A DNA stretch of 64,000 bases, from NCBI GenBank assembly GCA_025352125.1, contig JANXTZ010000013.1:101382-165381 (forward strand), given 5' to 3'. Below the pieces are notes generated by a model. That model was given only the letters and a program-made list of their open reading frames with translations, did no database searches and had not been told where the DNA came from. The translations under genes were made by a program, and so were the position numbers. Shown here piece after piece: positions 9,283 through 16,532 of this stretch (its first letter is position 1; every line of letters begins with the position of its first letter). The DNA is from Deinococcales bacterium (GTDB lineage Bacteria > Deinococcota > Deinococci > Deinococcales > JAAFIG01).

Positions 9283-10788
9283 TTATCGGGTGCGGTGTGT
9301 CATCTTGTACATCGACGCCTTCAAACTGGCTTCTGTCGGCGTCATCTGCCAATAACTGCTTAGCTCGCGGGTAATGTCGGTAAAGGCTGGCAAACTGACT
9401 TGCGAACCGTGGTGCAATTTTCTGGGATGAAAGACTTCGACCAGCATGGTAACTTTGGGCTGATCCACTGGGAAAAAACCAGCAAACAACGCGCCGTAGA
9501 CATCGCTCGAGATTCGACCATTTTTGGTCCAGGTCTGTGCCGTGCCCGTTTTCCCTCCGAGCGGAAATCCTGGGACGATGCCAAACTTCAGACCGTCTTC
9601 CACAGAGGCTTGCAGCATCTCACGGGTTTGCTTGGCGGCGTTGCTCGAGACGACGCGGTAGGGTGCTTGCACTTTTTGCCCAGCCATGAGGGTTGGTGTA
9701 ATCAAGATTCCGTCGTTGACCAAAACACTGTAGGCTGTTGCCAAATGCAGCGCGGTGGTGCTGATACCCTGCCCGAAGCTGTAGTTGGCACGGTCAATCG
9801 GATGCCAGTCTTTCCAGGCATGAAGTATCCCCGGCGTGCCCCAGTTGGTGTTCGACCAAACCTGCTGTCCAAAACCATACTTGTGCAAATAACCGTAAAA
9901 CTGTTCGCTCGAGAGGCATTCACTGAGTTTGCTGATGCCGACATTGCTCGAGTAGCGTAGCACGTCTTTTAACGTCAGGTCTGGTTTGTGATTGATGGCA
10001 TCACCGATGGAAATGCCAGAAATCACACGGTGCATTGGGGCGTAGACGGCGGTCTCTGGGGTCGCACACCCCGAGTCGATCAGGGCGGCGGCAACCAGAC
10101 CTTTCATGGTCGAACCAGGGTCCATGTAATCGCGCAGGGCGCGGTTGCTCCAGTTGCTTTTGTTTTTCACGCTGCGCCAGTTGTTCGGGTCAAAGTTGGG
10201 GTAATTTGCCATCGCCAAAATACGGTTGGTTTTTGCCTCCAAGATCACAGCCGTTCCGGTGTCGCCCTGCTCGTTGCGAATCGCTTTCTCGAGCGCCGCC
10301 TCTGCCATCGCCTGAATCACTGGGTCGATGGTCAACACCACGTCCTTGCCAGAGAGCAGTTGCTTGTGGGCGAACAGTTCGATGCCGTACAAGCCCTTGT
10401 CCTGATCGCCCGTAAAACCAATCAACCTCGATCCCAACTGATTTTGCGGGTAGGAGCGTTTGGTCTGAAAAACGGGTTCGGTTTTGGCTTTGCCGTTCCT
10501 GTCGAGCATGACCTGTCCTTGGTCGTTGGTCTGTTCGCGCTGGGAGGTCACAATATAACTTTCGGCGAGCACGGTTTTTTCGCCGCCCACACTGCTAAAG
10601 CCCAAAATTTTGCCGCGCATGATGAGCGGCGCGTCCTCTGGCACAAACGGAATGCCCGCCGAACGCTGGGCAAAAAATACCGACCAGATTGCCAGCATTG
10701 GCGCAAGCACCACACCGACCACCATCACCCGTTTTGAAACCTGTGAAGGTGTTTGAAATTCGTTCAATGCCGTCGTTTTTAACGCCAC
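9283..10788 (-). CDS. ftsI: Septal peptidoglycan transpeptidase FtsI (PBP)
   Basis: 501 aa from a GTG start. One N-terminal membrane anchor (about residues 20-40), a PBP dimerisation region, and a transpeptidase domain with STMK (SxxK nucleophile and lysine), SSN, and KTGTA. It cross-links septal peptidoglycan. The GTG at 10786-10788 has GGTGGAG just upstream and overlaps the ftsL stop by 10 nt. The longer in-frame reading up to 10911 lies inside ftsL and lacks any recognisable sequence. Confidence 0.92.
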   Translation of the reverse strand: MALKTTALNEFQTPSQVSKRVMVVGVVLAPMLAIWSVFFAQRSAGIPFVPEDAPLIMRGKILGFSSVGGEKTVLAESYIVTSQREQTNDQGQVMLDRNGKAKTEPVFQTKRSYPQNQLGSRLIGFTGDQDKGLYGIELFAHKQLLSGKDVVLTIDPVIQAMAEAALEKAIRNEQGDTGTAVILEAKTNRILAMANYPNFDPNNWRSVKNKSNWSNRALRDYMDPGSTMKGLVAAALIDSGCATPETAVYAPMHRVISGISIGDAINHKPDLTLKDVLRYSSNVGISKLSECLSSEQFYGYLHKYGFGQQVWSNTNWGTPGILHAWKDWHPIDRANYSFGQGISTTALHLATAYSVLVNDGILITPTLMAGQKVQAPYRVVSSNAAKQTREMLQASVEDGLKFGIVPGFPLGGKTGTAQTWTKNGRISSDVYGALFAGFFPVDQPKVTMLVEVFHPRKLHHGSQVSLPAFTDITRELSSYWQMTPTEASLKASMYKMTHRTR

Positions 10789-11207
10789 AGCGTCTCCACC
10801 TTGACTTTTTGCACGGGTTTGGGCAATTCCTGAACGGCAGGCAATGGCTCGAGTTGTTTGAATAAAAAATTGCCACTGCTGTACGGAACCATGTCGTGCG
10901 CCACCGCCCAAGCCCGAACCCGGGCGGGCGACTCGAGGCTGGAAATATCGCGGTGAAGTTGGGCACTTTGACGTTTGAGTTGACTGGTTTGGTCTTGCAA
11001 ATCGCCCAGTTGTCGCGCATGGCTGGCGGTGACAAATCGCACACCCGTTAACGCGATCAGCAATGCCACGTAGTAAAACGAGTAACGAATCACCCGTTCT
11101 TTCATCAAGCGCGATGGCGGCGACTGAACCGATTTTGACGCAACTTTTGATGAAACTCGAGCTTGGGTTTTGACTTCGGGTCGGCTGGTTTCGGCAATTA
11201 AACTCAT
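10779..11207 (-). CDS. ftsL: FtsL-like small bitopic division protein
   Basis: 142 aa: basic cytoplasmic tail of about 38 residues, one membrane segment (SFYYVALLIALTGVRFVTA, about 43-61), then a short coiled coil rich in Gln/Leu (about 66-92) and a proline-rich end. The sequence alone is weakly conserved, but size, topology and position between rsmH and ftsI match FtsL, which scaffolds FtsQ and activates FtsW-FtsI. Its ATG overlaps the rsmH stop as ATGA. Confidence 0.8.
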   Translation of the reverse strand: MSLIAETSRPEVKTQARVSSKVASKSVQSPPSRLMKERVIRYSFYYVALLIALTGVRFVTASHARQLGDLQDQTSQLKRQSAQLHRDISSLESPARVRAWAVAHDMVPYSSGNFLFKQLEPLPAVQELPKPVQKVKVETLWR

Positions 11208-12094
11208 ACGATCACCTCGAGATTCTTCTGAACACTCAATTTTTTTCCAACCCGCAACTTGGCACTTCTGGCTCGAGGATTGTGGGTGGTCTCCAATTCG
11301 CTGGCTTCAATGGGGCGTTTGGTCAACGCCTCAAAATCACTGTGGTCGCGCAAGAAATGCTTGACAATTCGGTCCTCGAGCGAATGAAAACTGATGACCG
11401 CCAAACGACCATCGGGATTCAAGACATTCGCTGCCGCCTTCAAGCCAGCCTCGAGCGCCCCGAGTTCGTCGTTGACGTAAATTCTTAACGCCTGAAAGGT
11501 GCGCCGCGCCGGATGAATGCCCCTGGCGTGACCACCTGGGTAGGCGCGTTTGATGATCTCGGCGAGTTGTTTGGTGGTTTGGATCGGGGCTTTGTCGCGG
11601 GCTTCAGAAATCCCCCGCGCAATGCGTCTCGAGTGGCGTTCCTCTCCGAATTCGTAAATGATTCTGGCTAAATCCTCAAAGACCATGTCATTCACAACAT
11701 CGTATCCGCTCTCGCCCGCTTGGGACATGCGCATGTCGAGCGCGGCATCGGTGTGAAACGAAAACCCACGGTCCTGATCGTCGAGTTGAAAACTCGAGAC
11801 GCCCAAATCCATCAGCACACCATCCACCTTGCGACCTGTTAACAACACCTCGAGGTCACGAAAATTGCCTTCGATCACCTCGAGATTTGGGATGTTCGCG
11901 CTTCTGGCACGCTCGAGCGCGAACGGGTCCTGATCGACCCCGATCACCTTCGCGCCGCGCTCGAGCAGAAGGCGCGTGTGACCCGCACCGCCGAGCGTGG
12001 CGTCCAAAATTGTTTTTCCAGGCGCAGGTTGCAAGGCGTCCAGAACCTCGAGCGGCAGCACCGGCGCGTGTGAAAGTTCAGTGTTGATGCTCAT
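11204..12094 (-). CDS. rsmH: 16S rRNA (cytosine1402-N4)-methyltransferase RsmH (MraW)
   Basis: 296 aa. SAM-dependent methyltransferase for C1402 of 16S rRNA. Diagnostic features: HAPVL at the N-terminus, SAM-binding DATLGGAGHTRLLLE, VLMDLGVSSFQLDDQDRGFSF, ARRTFQALRIYVNDEL, and VISFHSLEDRIVKHF. The start at 12094 overlaps the mraZ stop as ATGA. A longer reading begins inside mraZ and is rejected. Confidence 0.96.
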   Translation of the reverse strand: MSINTELSHAPVLPLEVLDALQPAPGKTILDATLGGAGHTRLLLERGAKVIGVDQDPFALERARSANIPNLEVIEGNFRDLEVLLTGRKVDGVLMDLGVSSFQLDDQDRGFSFHTDAALDMRMSQAGESGYDVVNDMVFEDLARIIYEFGEERHSRRIARGISEARDKAPIQTTKQLAEIIKRAYPGGHARGIHPARRTFQALRIYVNDELGALEAGLKAAANVLNPDGRLAVISFHSLEDRIVKHFLRDHSDFEALTKRPIEASELETTHNPRARSAKLRVGKKLSVQKNLEVIV

Positions 12095-12531
12095 CCGACC
12101 AGCCTCCGCAATGGTTCTGGAAGCGTGTCTTGTGCGGGTGGCATGGCTTGAATCTCGGCGATGCTGGCGGTCCAACGGTCGGTGTTCCAAACCTCAAGGC
12201 GCTTCGGTGCGCCCGCGATCATGACCTCAGACTCGAGGTTGGCAAAGGTTCGCAAGGTGTTTGGCACGCTGGCACGACCTTGGTTGTCCAGGCGCACTTT
12301 GCTCGCGCCCGAATAGAAAAAACGCACCCAGGCGCGACCAGAATTGTCATTGAGCGGCAGATCGATCAATGCTTCTTCGATGCGTTTCCATTCGGCGCTC
12401 GGGAAAACGTACAAGCAACCTTCCATGCCGCGCGTCAAGACCATGCCATCATCGAGAAAATCCCTAAAGGCGGGCGGAATGACCACCCGTCCTTTGTCAT
12501 CGATTGTGTAAGGGTACTCTCCGAACGGCAT
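12091..12531 (-). CDS. mraZ: Transcriptional regulator MraZ
   Basis: 146 aa with two SpoVT-AbrB-like repeats. The first carries the DDKGRVVIP motif (about residues 11-19) and the second carries LDNQGRASVP (about 81-90), matching the DxxGR DNA-binding signature of MraZ. It is the first gene of the dcw operon. In characterised bacteria MraZ binds GTGGG-type repeats upstream of itself and regulates the cluster; such repeats are present here at 12534-12548 and 12634-12704. Confidence 0.95.
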   Translation of the reverse strand: MPFGEYPYTIDDKGRVVIPPAFRDFLDDGMVLTRGMEGCLYVFPSAEWKRIEEALIDLPLNDNSGRAWVRFFYSGASKVRLDNQGRASVPNTLRTFANLESEVMIAGAPKRLEVWNTDRWTASIAEIQAMPPAQDTLPEPLRRLVG

Positions 12532-12533
12532 TT

Positions 12534-12548
12534 CCCACTCGCTCCCAC
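12534..12548 (-). promoter_or_regulatory. GTGGG-N5-GTGGG MraZ-type box next to mraZ start
   Basis: On the minus strand two GTGGG pentamers are separated by exactly five bases and end 3 nt before the mraZ ATG, covering the ribosome-binding region. The spacing matches the known E. coli MraZ repeat. Confidence 0.55.
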
Positions 12549-12618
12549 CCGACTCATGGTATTTTCATTCACCAATTTGGGTTCTAAGCCCACAGCAAGG
12601 GCGTTTTTGATAGCAGTT

Positions 12619-12704
12619 ACTTTAGCACGGTATCCCCACTTTTTACCACCCATCCCCACTTTTTCCCCCGAAACTTGCAAAACTTCAAACTTCAGCCCCA
12701 CTTT
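12619..12704 (-). promoter_or_regulatory. mraZ promoter region with three AAAGTGGGG boxes
   Basis: On the minus strand AAAGTGGGG occurs at 12696-12704, 12654-12662 and 12634-12642, with a further GGGTGG between the last two. An extended -10 candidate TGCTAAAGT (hexamer 12619-12624) follows directly, without a clear -35. MraZ bound here would overlap the promoter and could autoregulate the whole cluster. Confidence 0.5.
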
Positions 12705-13015
12705 GCAACCAAAAATAACCCGAGATTTTGAGACGACTGGAATAAACCTCGAGCAATTAACTCGAGTCAGGCATAAAACAGCAATCTGGTAAAGCAAACA
12801 AGGCAATTCGAGAAGTGCAATAAGCCATTTGATTCAGAGCACCCTAAGCGAATCGGCAAATGTGCAACTGACAAGGAAAACCTAAACTCAATTCAAGAAA
12901 GGGGGTCGTGTTGAAAACCTCTTAACGCGCCCTCGGGTTTTGATAAAACGGACACTCGAGCGCCCAAAACAGACGACCAAATCCCACGCCTTCGCCGATT
13001 ACCAAGGAGACCACC
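12705..13015. other. Intergenic stretch without recognisable gene
   Basis: This stretch lies between the mraZ control region and the small ORF at 13016. It holds two CTCGAG pairs and AT-rich sequence. I see no convincing promoter for the small ORF and no coding region. Confidence 0.4.
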
Positions 13016-13171
13016 ATGTCCGCTGAACTTTATTTTGCCAAAGAACGCATTCAAAACATGCAAAGCCAAGCCCAAGTCGCACGCGAAATCCGTGCCGCGC
13101 AAAATCCAATTGCTCGAGTTTTCAAATTCAAACTCCCACGCTTTTTTAACCTTTCCCGCAAGAGCGCCTAA
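13016..13171 (+). CDS. Small conserved-looking basic protein of unknown function (51 aa)
   Basis: A 51-aa ORF preceded by a strong Shine-Dalgarno (AAGGAG six bases before ATG). The first half is helical and rich in Gln/Ala/Arg; the second half is basic with aromatic residues (KFKLPRFF), suggesting nucleic-acid or membrane contact. It is not recognisable as a named family. It is followed 78 bp later by a terminator, so it appears to be a monocistronic unit between the dcw cluster and luxS. Confidence 0.55.
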   Translation: MSAELYFAKERIQNMQSQAQVAREIRAAQNPIARVFKFKLPRFFNLSRKSA

Positions 13172-13248
13172 ACCAACCCAGCCCTTGCTTTGGCTCGAGT
13201 CGATGCGGACTCCTCCCTGCCCTTCACTCTGGTAGCCGAAGCTTTCTG

Positions 13249-13278
13249 ACCCGCCCCTTGATTCAGGGTGGGTTTTTT
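13249..13278 (+). terminator. Rho-independent terminator after the 51-aa gene
   Basis: ACCCGCCC (13249-13256) pairs with GGGTGGGT (13266-13273, one G-U pair) around a nine-base loop and runs into TTTTTT. It separates the small gene from the luxS promoter. Confidence 0.8.
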
Positions 13279-13295
13279 CTGGCTTGGGTTAAAAT

Positions 13296-13319
13296 CTCAA
13301 AGCAATTATAAACTTTGAG
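13296..13319 (+). promoter_or_regulatory. Inverted repeat upstream of luxS (shared TATAAACTTTGAG motif)
   Basis: CTCAAAG (13296-13302) and CTTTGAG (13313-13319) form an inverted repeat. The segment TATAAACTTTGAG (13307-13319) is repeated exactly at 30328-30340 in the carH promoter region. It lies 35-70 bases before the luxS -10 box and could be a regulator site. Confidence 0.4.
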
Positions 13320-13353
13320 TTTGTTTGCTCAAAACTTCTTTTGTTACAAAGAC

Positions 13354-13359
13354 TATAAT
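13354..13359 (+). promoter_or_regulatory. luxS -10 box (leaderless type)
   Basis: Perfect TATAAT six bases before the luxS ATG, with no Shine-Dalgarno in between. Confidence 0.65.
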
Positions 13360-13365
13360 CAATTC

Positions 13366-13848
13366 ATGGCAAAAGTAGAATCATTCAATCTCGATCACAC
13401 CAAAGTCCGCGCCCCTTACGTTCGCGTGGCGGGAAAACACCTGACGCCGAGCGGCGACACGATCACCAAATTCGATTTGCGCCTCGCGCAACCCAACCAA
13501 GAATATCTGGGCACGGGCACGATGCACACGCTCGAGCATCTGTTGGCAGGGAATTTGCGCGATCATTTGACTGGGATCATTGACATCTCGCCAATGGGTT
13601 GCCGCACTGGGTTTTACATGGTCATGGACGGCGAACAAAATCCCGAAGATGTGAAGCTGGCGCTCGAGAAAACCCTGGTGTTCGTGCGCGATTTTGACAC
13701 GGTTCTTCCTGGCGTGTCCGAACTCGAGTGCGGCAATTACCGCGATCACAATTTGCAAAACGCCAAGGACTGGGCGCGTAAGGTACTCGAGCAGGGTTTG
13801 ATTGTGCAGGAAACCGTGCGGATTCCTGATGGGGTTTCGAGCCAATGA
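13366..13848 (+). CDS. luxS: S-ribosylhomocysteine lyase LuxS
   Basis: 160 aa. Fe/Zn-dependent lyase that splits S-ribosylhomocysteine into homocysteine and DPD, the precursor of autoinducer-2. The metal-binding HTLEH motif (about residues 56-60) and the C-terminal ECGNYRDHNL segment with the third metal ligand Cys are present, and the length matches the family. The ATG at 13366 is chosen because a perfect -10 box lies six bases upstream; an in-frame start 17 codons earlier would cross that box. The stop overlaps mtnN as ATGA, so the two detoxification steps are coupled. Confidence 0.96.
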   Translation: MAKVESFNLDHTKVRAPYVRVAGKHLTPSGDTITKFDLRLAQPNQEYLGTGTMHTLEHLLAGNLRDHLTGIIDISPMGCRTGFYMVMDGEQNPEDVKLALEKTLVFVRDFDTVLPGVSELECGNYRDHNLQNAKDWARKVLEQGLIVQETVRIPDGVSSQ

Positions 13849-14492
13849 AGAAGATCATTTTGCTGGCGGCGATGGGTTCTGAGGTTGCGCCGCTCGAGAA
13901 GAAACTGCCTGGAATCATTATTCTCGGAACGGGCGTGGGCAAGGTCGCGGCTGCCATGAACACGCAACGGGCAATCATTGAACATCGACCCGATGCGATT
14001 GTCTTTGTCGGTGTGGCGGGAGGTCTGGGCGGTGTTTCGAGGTTGGATGTGGTCGTTGCCAAAGACGCGGTGCAGTGGGATGTGGACATCACACCGATCA
14101 ACGGCGGCGAGGTTGGCACGCTGAACAATGGTCAGCGTTTTTTAAAGCTCGAGCCGAACGGTTCAGAATTGGCGTTGCAGGCTTCGCTCGCGCTCGGGTA
14201 TCCGAGCATCCTTGGTCGGGTGGCGTCGGGCGATGCGTTCGTGGCTGACCCTGGCAAAAGTGCCTGGATTCAAACCACCTTTCAAGCCGATGCCGTCGAG
14301 ATGGAGGGCGCTGCGGCGTTACAGGTTGCTTTTGCAAACAAGATTCCGATGGTCTTGATTCGCGTAATTTCGGACGGTGCGGGCGACGACGCCCCGATGA
14401 GTTTCACGGATTTTCTAGAGGCTGCTGCCGAACGTGCCGCCAACGTGGTCGCCGCGTTCTTACCCAAATGGCTCGAGCATCTGAGTGCTTAA
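13845..14492 (+). CDS. mtnN: 5'-methylthioadenosine/S-adenosylhomocysteine nucleosidase
   Basis: 215 aa. Hydrolyses MTA and SAH to adenine plus the ribosyl thioether; the SAH product feeds LuxS in the same operon. It shows the catalytic Glu in AAMGSEVAPLE, TGVGKVAAAM, the VEMEGAA substrate motif and ISDGAGDDA with the catalytic Asp. It is translationally coupled to luxS through ATGA. The order luxS-mtnN makes the activated methyl cycle recycling unit complete from SAH to homocysteine. Confidence 0.93.
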   Translation: MKKIILLAAMGSEVAPLEKKLPGIIILGTGVGKVAAAMNTQRAIIEHRPDAIVFVGVAGGLGGVSRLDVVVAKDAVQWDVDITPINGGEVGTLNNGQRFLKLEPNGSELALQASLALGYPSILGRVASGDAFVADPGKSAWIQTTFQADAVEMEGAAALQVAFANKIPMVLIRVISDGAGDDAPMSFTDFLEAAAERAANVVAAFLPKWLEHLSA

Positions 14493-14498
14493 ACCCAA

Positions 14499-15011
14499 AT
14501 GAAGCAACTCGAACCCGCCACCCTGGATCGACTTGATCGGGTGTTGTCGCAACTTGCGGCGACCCTCGAGGTGATTTACTCGAGGCGGGTGCTCGAGGAT
14601 GTGCTGGGCGATCTCGAGGAGGTCACGGCGGCACAACTTCGCACCTTAAAATTGCTCTCGGGTGAACCGATTGACGGTGCGGGTTTGTTAATTGGCGCGA
14701 TCAGTCAGGGTTTGAGAATTTCGTATCCTGCCGCCAGCAAAGCCGTGGATCGTCTGGTTGAACGTGATTTAGCCGAACGCAAGCGCAGCGACGACGACGC
14801 GCGTCAAACCTTTGTGCGCCTGACCAAGCGGGGGCATGAGGTGATCGAGAAAGTCAGGCTCGAGCGTCAAGCCAAACTCGAGCGGGCATTGCAACATATT
14901 GGCAATGAAACAGCCATTGCCGAGTTTACAAAGTTGCTCGAGGATTTTACGAATCAATCGGTGCTAGACGCTCAAGATGCGCTGGAGGTCAAACTCGAGA
15001 CTGGATTTTAA
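14499..15011 (+). CDS. MarR-family transcriptional regulator
   Basis: 170 aa with a winged helix-turn-helix: the recognition region (SYPAASKAVDRLVERDLAERKRSDDDARQTFVRLTKRG, about 74-111) shows the MarR DxR wing. It starts six bases after mtnN and is probably in the same transcript. Its ligand is unknown; position suggests it may regulate the luxS-mtnN unit or itself. Its 3' end overlaps the convergent gene at 15008 by 4 nt. Confidence 0.85.
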   Translation: MKQLEPATLDRLDRVLSQLAATLEVIYSRRVLEDVLGDLEEVTAAQLRTLKLLSGEPIDGAGLLIGAISQGLRISYPAASKAVDRLVERDLAERKRSDDDARQTFVRLTKRGHEVIEKVRLERQAKLERALQHIGNETAIAEFTKLLEDFTNQSVLDAQDALEVKLETGF

Positions 15012-16315
15012 AAGTTCAGATTCAAGCCGTAATTCTCGAGCATGGTTTGAAGTTCAACGCTCGAGTTGGCAGCTTTGGCACTGATGAGTGTCGCCACGCA
15101 TTTGTCTTTGAGTGGCGCGTAGGCTTTGGTCTTGTCCACACGAAACGAACCCGCCCCAGTCAAGCTCGCGCCCGCAATGCCCTTGATCTCAAAATTGCAA
15201 ACGATTTGCGAATACGCGCCACTCAACTCGAGAATCGCACGGTTTTCTTTGCTCGAGTAAAAGAAAAAAACGTCCAGGGTTGTTTTGCCATTTTTGGCGG
15301 TGCCACTGGGAACATTTGCCAGCAGTTTGGTCAGATTAACGTCATAAATTTGCGCTCCAATCTGAACCTTCCAAACTTGACCCAGCTCGATACTTGGTGG
15401 CCACGAAAGCTTGATGTCGCTCGAGGTGGGTGGTGGTGTTCCAGTGGAGGCTTTGATGATGCTTGGACCACCGCTCAGTTCGGCGGTACAGGTTTGACCC
15501 AGCAATACGGTTTGGGTATTTTTGTCTTTTTGATAGACCGCCTCGCCGGTTAACGTTTGACCATTCAAACCGCCCTCAGGAAAAACGCAACCCCAAATAC
15601 TGACGCCATCGGTCAGTTGCAACACGGCATTGCGGGTGTCACTGACCCAGTAAAAATACGCATCCAAGCTCGAGTTTGCACTGCTGGCTTTGCCGAAAGG
15701 ATCGCCGTCTTTGTCCTTGCCGCTTAACTTTAACGCCCAGTCCCCAACGGTCGGAATGCTGACTTGCCAGGTTTGCCCAACCTCGAGATTGGGTGGCCAC
15801 AGGGCGTTGGCTTTCAGGGTTGGATCAGTTGATGAAGTTGTGTTCAAATCGGGTTTTGCGCGTCCTGTCCCGTCGTCCAGTGCCGCCGTGCAAAAACCAC
15901 TGTAGGGCTTGAAGCCCGAGGTCAAATCTTTGACAAAGGTTGCACCAGTCATGATGTACTCGGTCACACCGTAAAAACCAAATTGGCACAATTGCAAGAT
16001 TTTGCCGTCGGTCAGCAGTAAATTGGCAAATTCTTTTTGCTTGTCGTAATAAAAAAAGACATTCTCAATGCTCGAGTTTCGTAAATTCTTGGCTTTGCCG
16101 ATTGGGTCGCCATCGTTGTCTTTGCCGTCCAACGTGACCATCCAATCCCCAAGTTTTTCGATACTGACATACCATGTTTGTCCGACCGCAATTTTGGGAG
16201 GCCAGCCGATGGCGCCCGTGACTGTCGGTGCAGGCGCGGTGGGTTGAGTCTGGGCGAAAGAAAATCCAGTCCCAAACAGGCAGATCAGCAACAAGATCAA
16301 TTTAATCAGCTTCAT
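15008..16315 (-). CDS. Secreted protein with three internal repeats, function unknown
   Basis: 435 aa with a typical Sec signal peptide (hydrophobic LILLLICLFGTGFSF then AQ, cleavage around residue 21). The mature part consists of three homologous units of about 130 residues, each beginning WPPxxxxGQxW(Y/Q/K)V, with GDW and DGDPxGKA in units one and two. Each unit has cysteines in its second half (CQF, CVF, CNF). The third unit has lost the DGDP motif. I do not recognise the family. Likely beta-rich and extracytoplasmic. Confidence 0.8.
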   Translation of the reverse strand: MKLIKLILLLICLFGTGFSFAQTQPTAPAPTVTGAIGWPPKIAVGQTWYVSIEKLGDWMVTLDGKDNDGDPIGKAKNLRNSSIENVFFYYDKQKEFANLLLTDGKILQLCQFGFYGVTEYIMTGATFVKDLTSGFKPYSGFCTAALDDGTGRAKPDLNTTSSTDPTLKANALWPPNLEVGQTWQVSIPTVGDWALKLSGKDKDGDPFGKASSANSSLDAYFYWVSDTRNAVLQLTDGVSIWGCVFPEGGLNGQTLTGEAVYQKDKNTQTVLLGQTCTAELSGGPSIIKASTGTPPPTSSDIKLSWPPSIELGQVWKVQIGAQIYDVNLTKLLANVPSGTAKNGKTTLDVFFFYSSKENRAILELSGAYSQIVCNFEIKGIAGASLTGAGSFRVDKTKAYAPLKDKCVATLISAKAANSSVELQTMLENYGLNLNF

Positions 16316-16520
16316 TTCGTTCAGTCTGTCATAAATTCATGAGCGGATTTTTCAGATTGGATTGACCCAATCAACGCATAACTGACTGTAGAAGAGTTGG
16401 AATTAAAACTCGAGTTTAAAATTCCCCGAACCACTCACGCATGACAGGTTTATGAAACTCGAGTCCAACGAATTCAAGACCAAATGCCCAGAATTGACCT
16501 TGGCTCGCCGCCAGAGCCAG
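16316..16520. other. Divergent intergenic region
   Basis: Between the divergent genes at 16315 and 16533. It contains no ORF I trust. The right side leads into the promoter of the gene at 16533; an ORF reading from 16452 across it is rejected because it would run through that promoter. Confidence 0.4.
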
Positions 16521-16526
16521 TATAAT
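16521..16526 (+). promoter_or_regulatory. -10 box of the 16533 gene (leaderless type)
   Basis: TATAAT six bases before a GTG codon; TTGGCT lies 15 bases upstream as a possible -35. Confidence 0.55.
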
Positions 16527-16532
16527 GAAGCC

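Noticed and set aside
12532..12806. Minus-strand reading frame ending at 12435 upstream of mraZ
   Set aside because: It runs through the promoter and MraZ boxes and overlaps mraZ in another frame, with no ribosome site or family.
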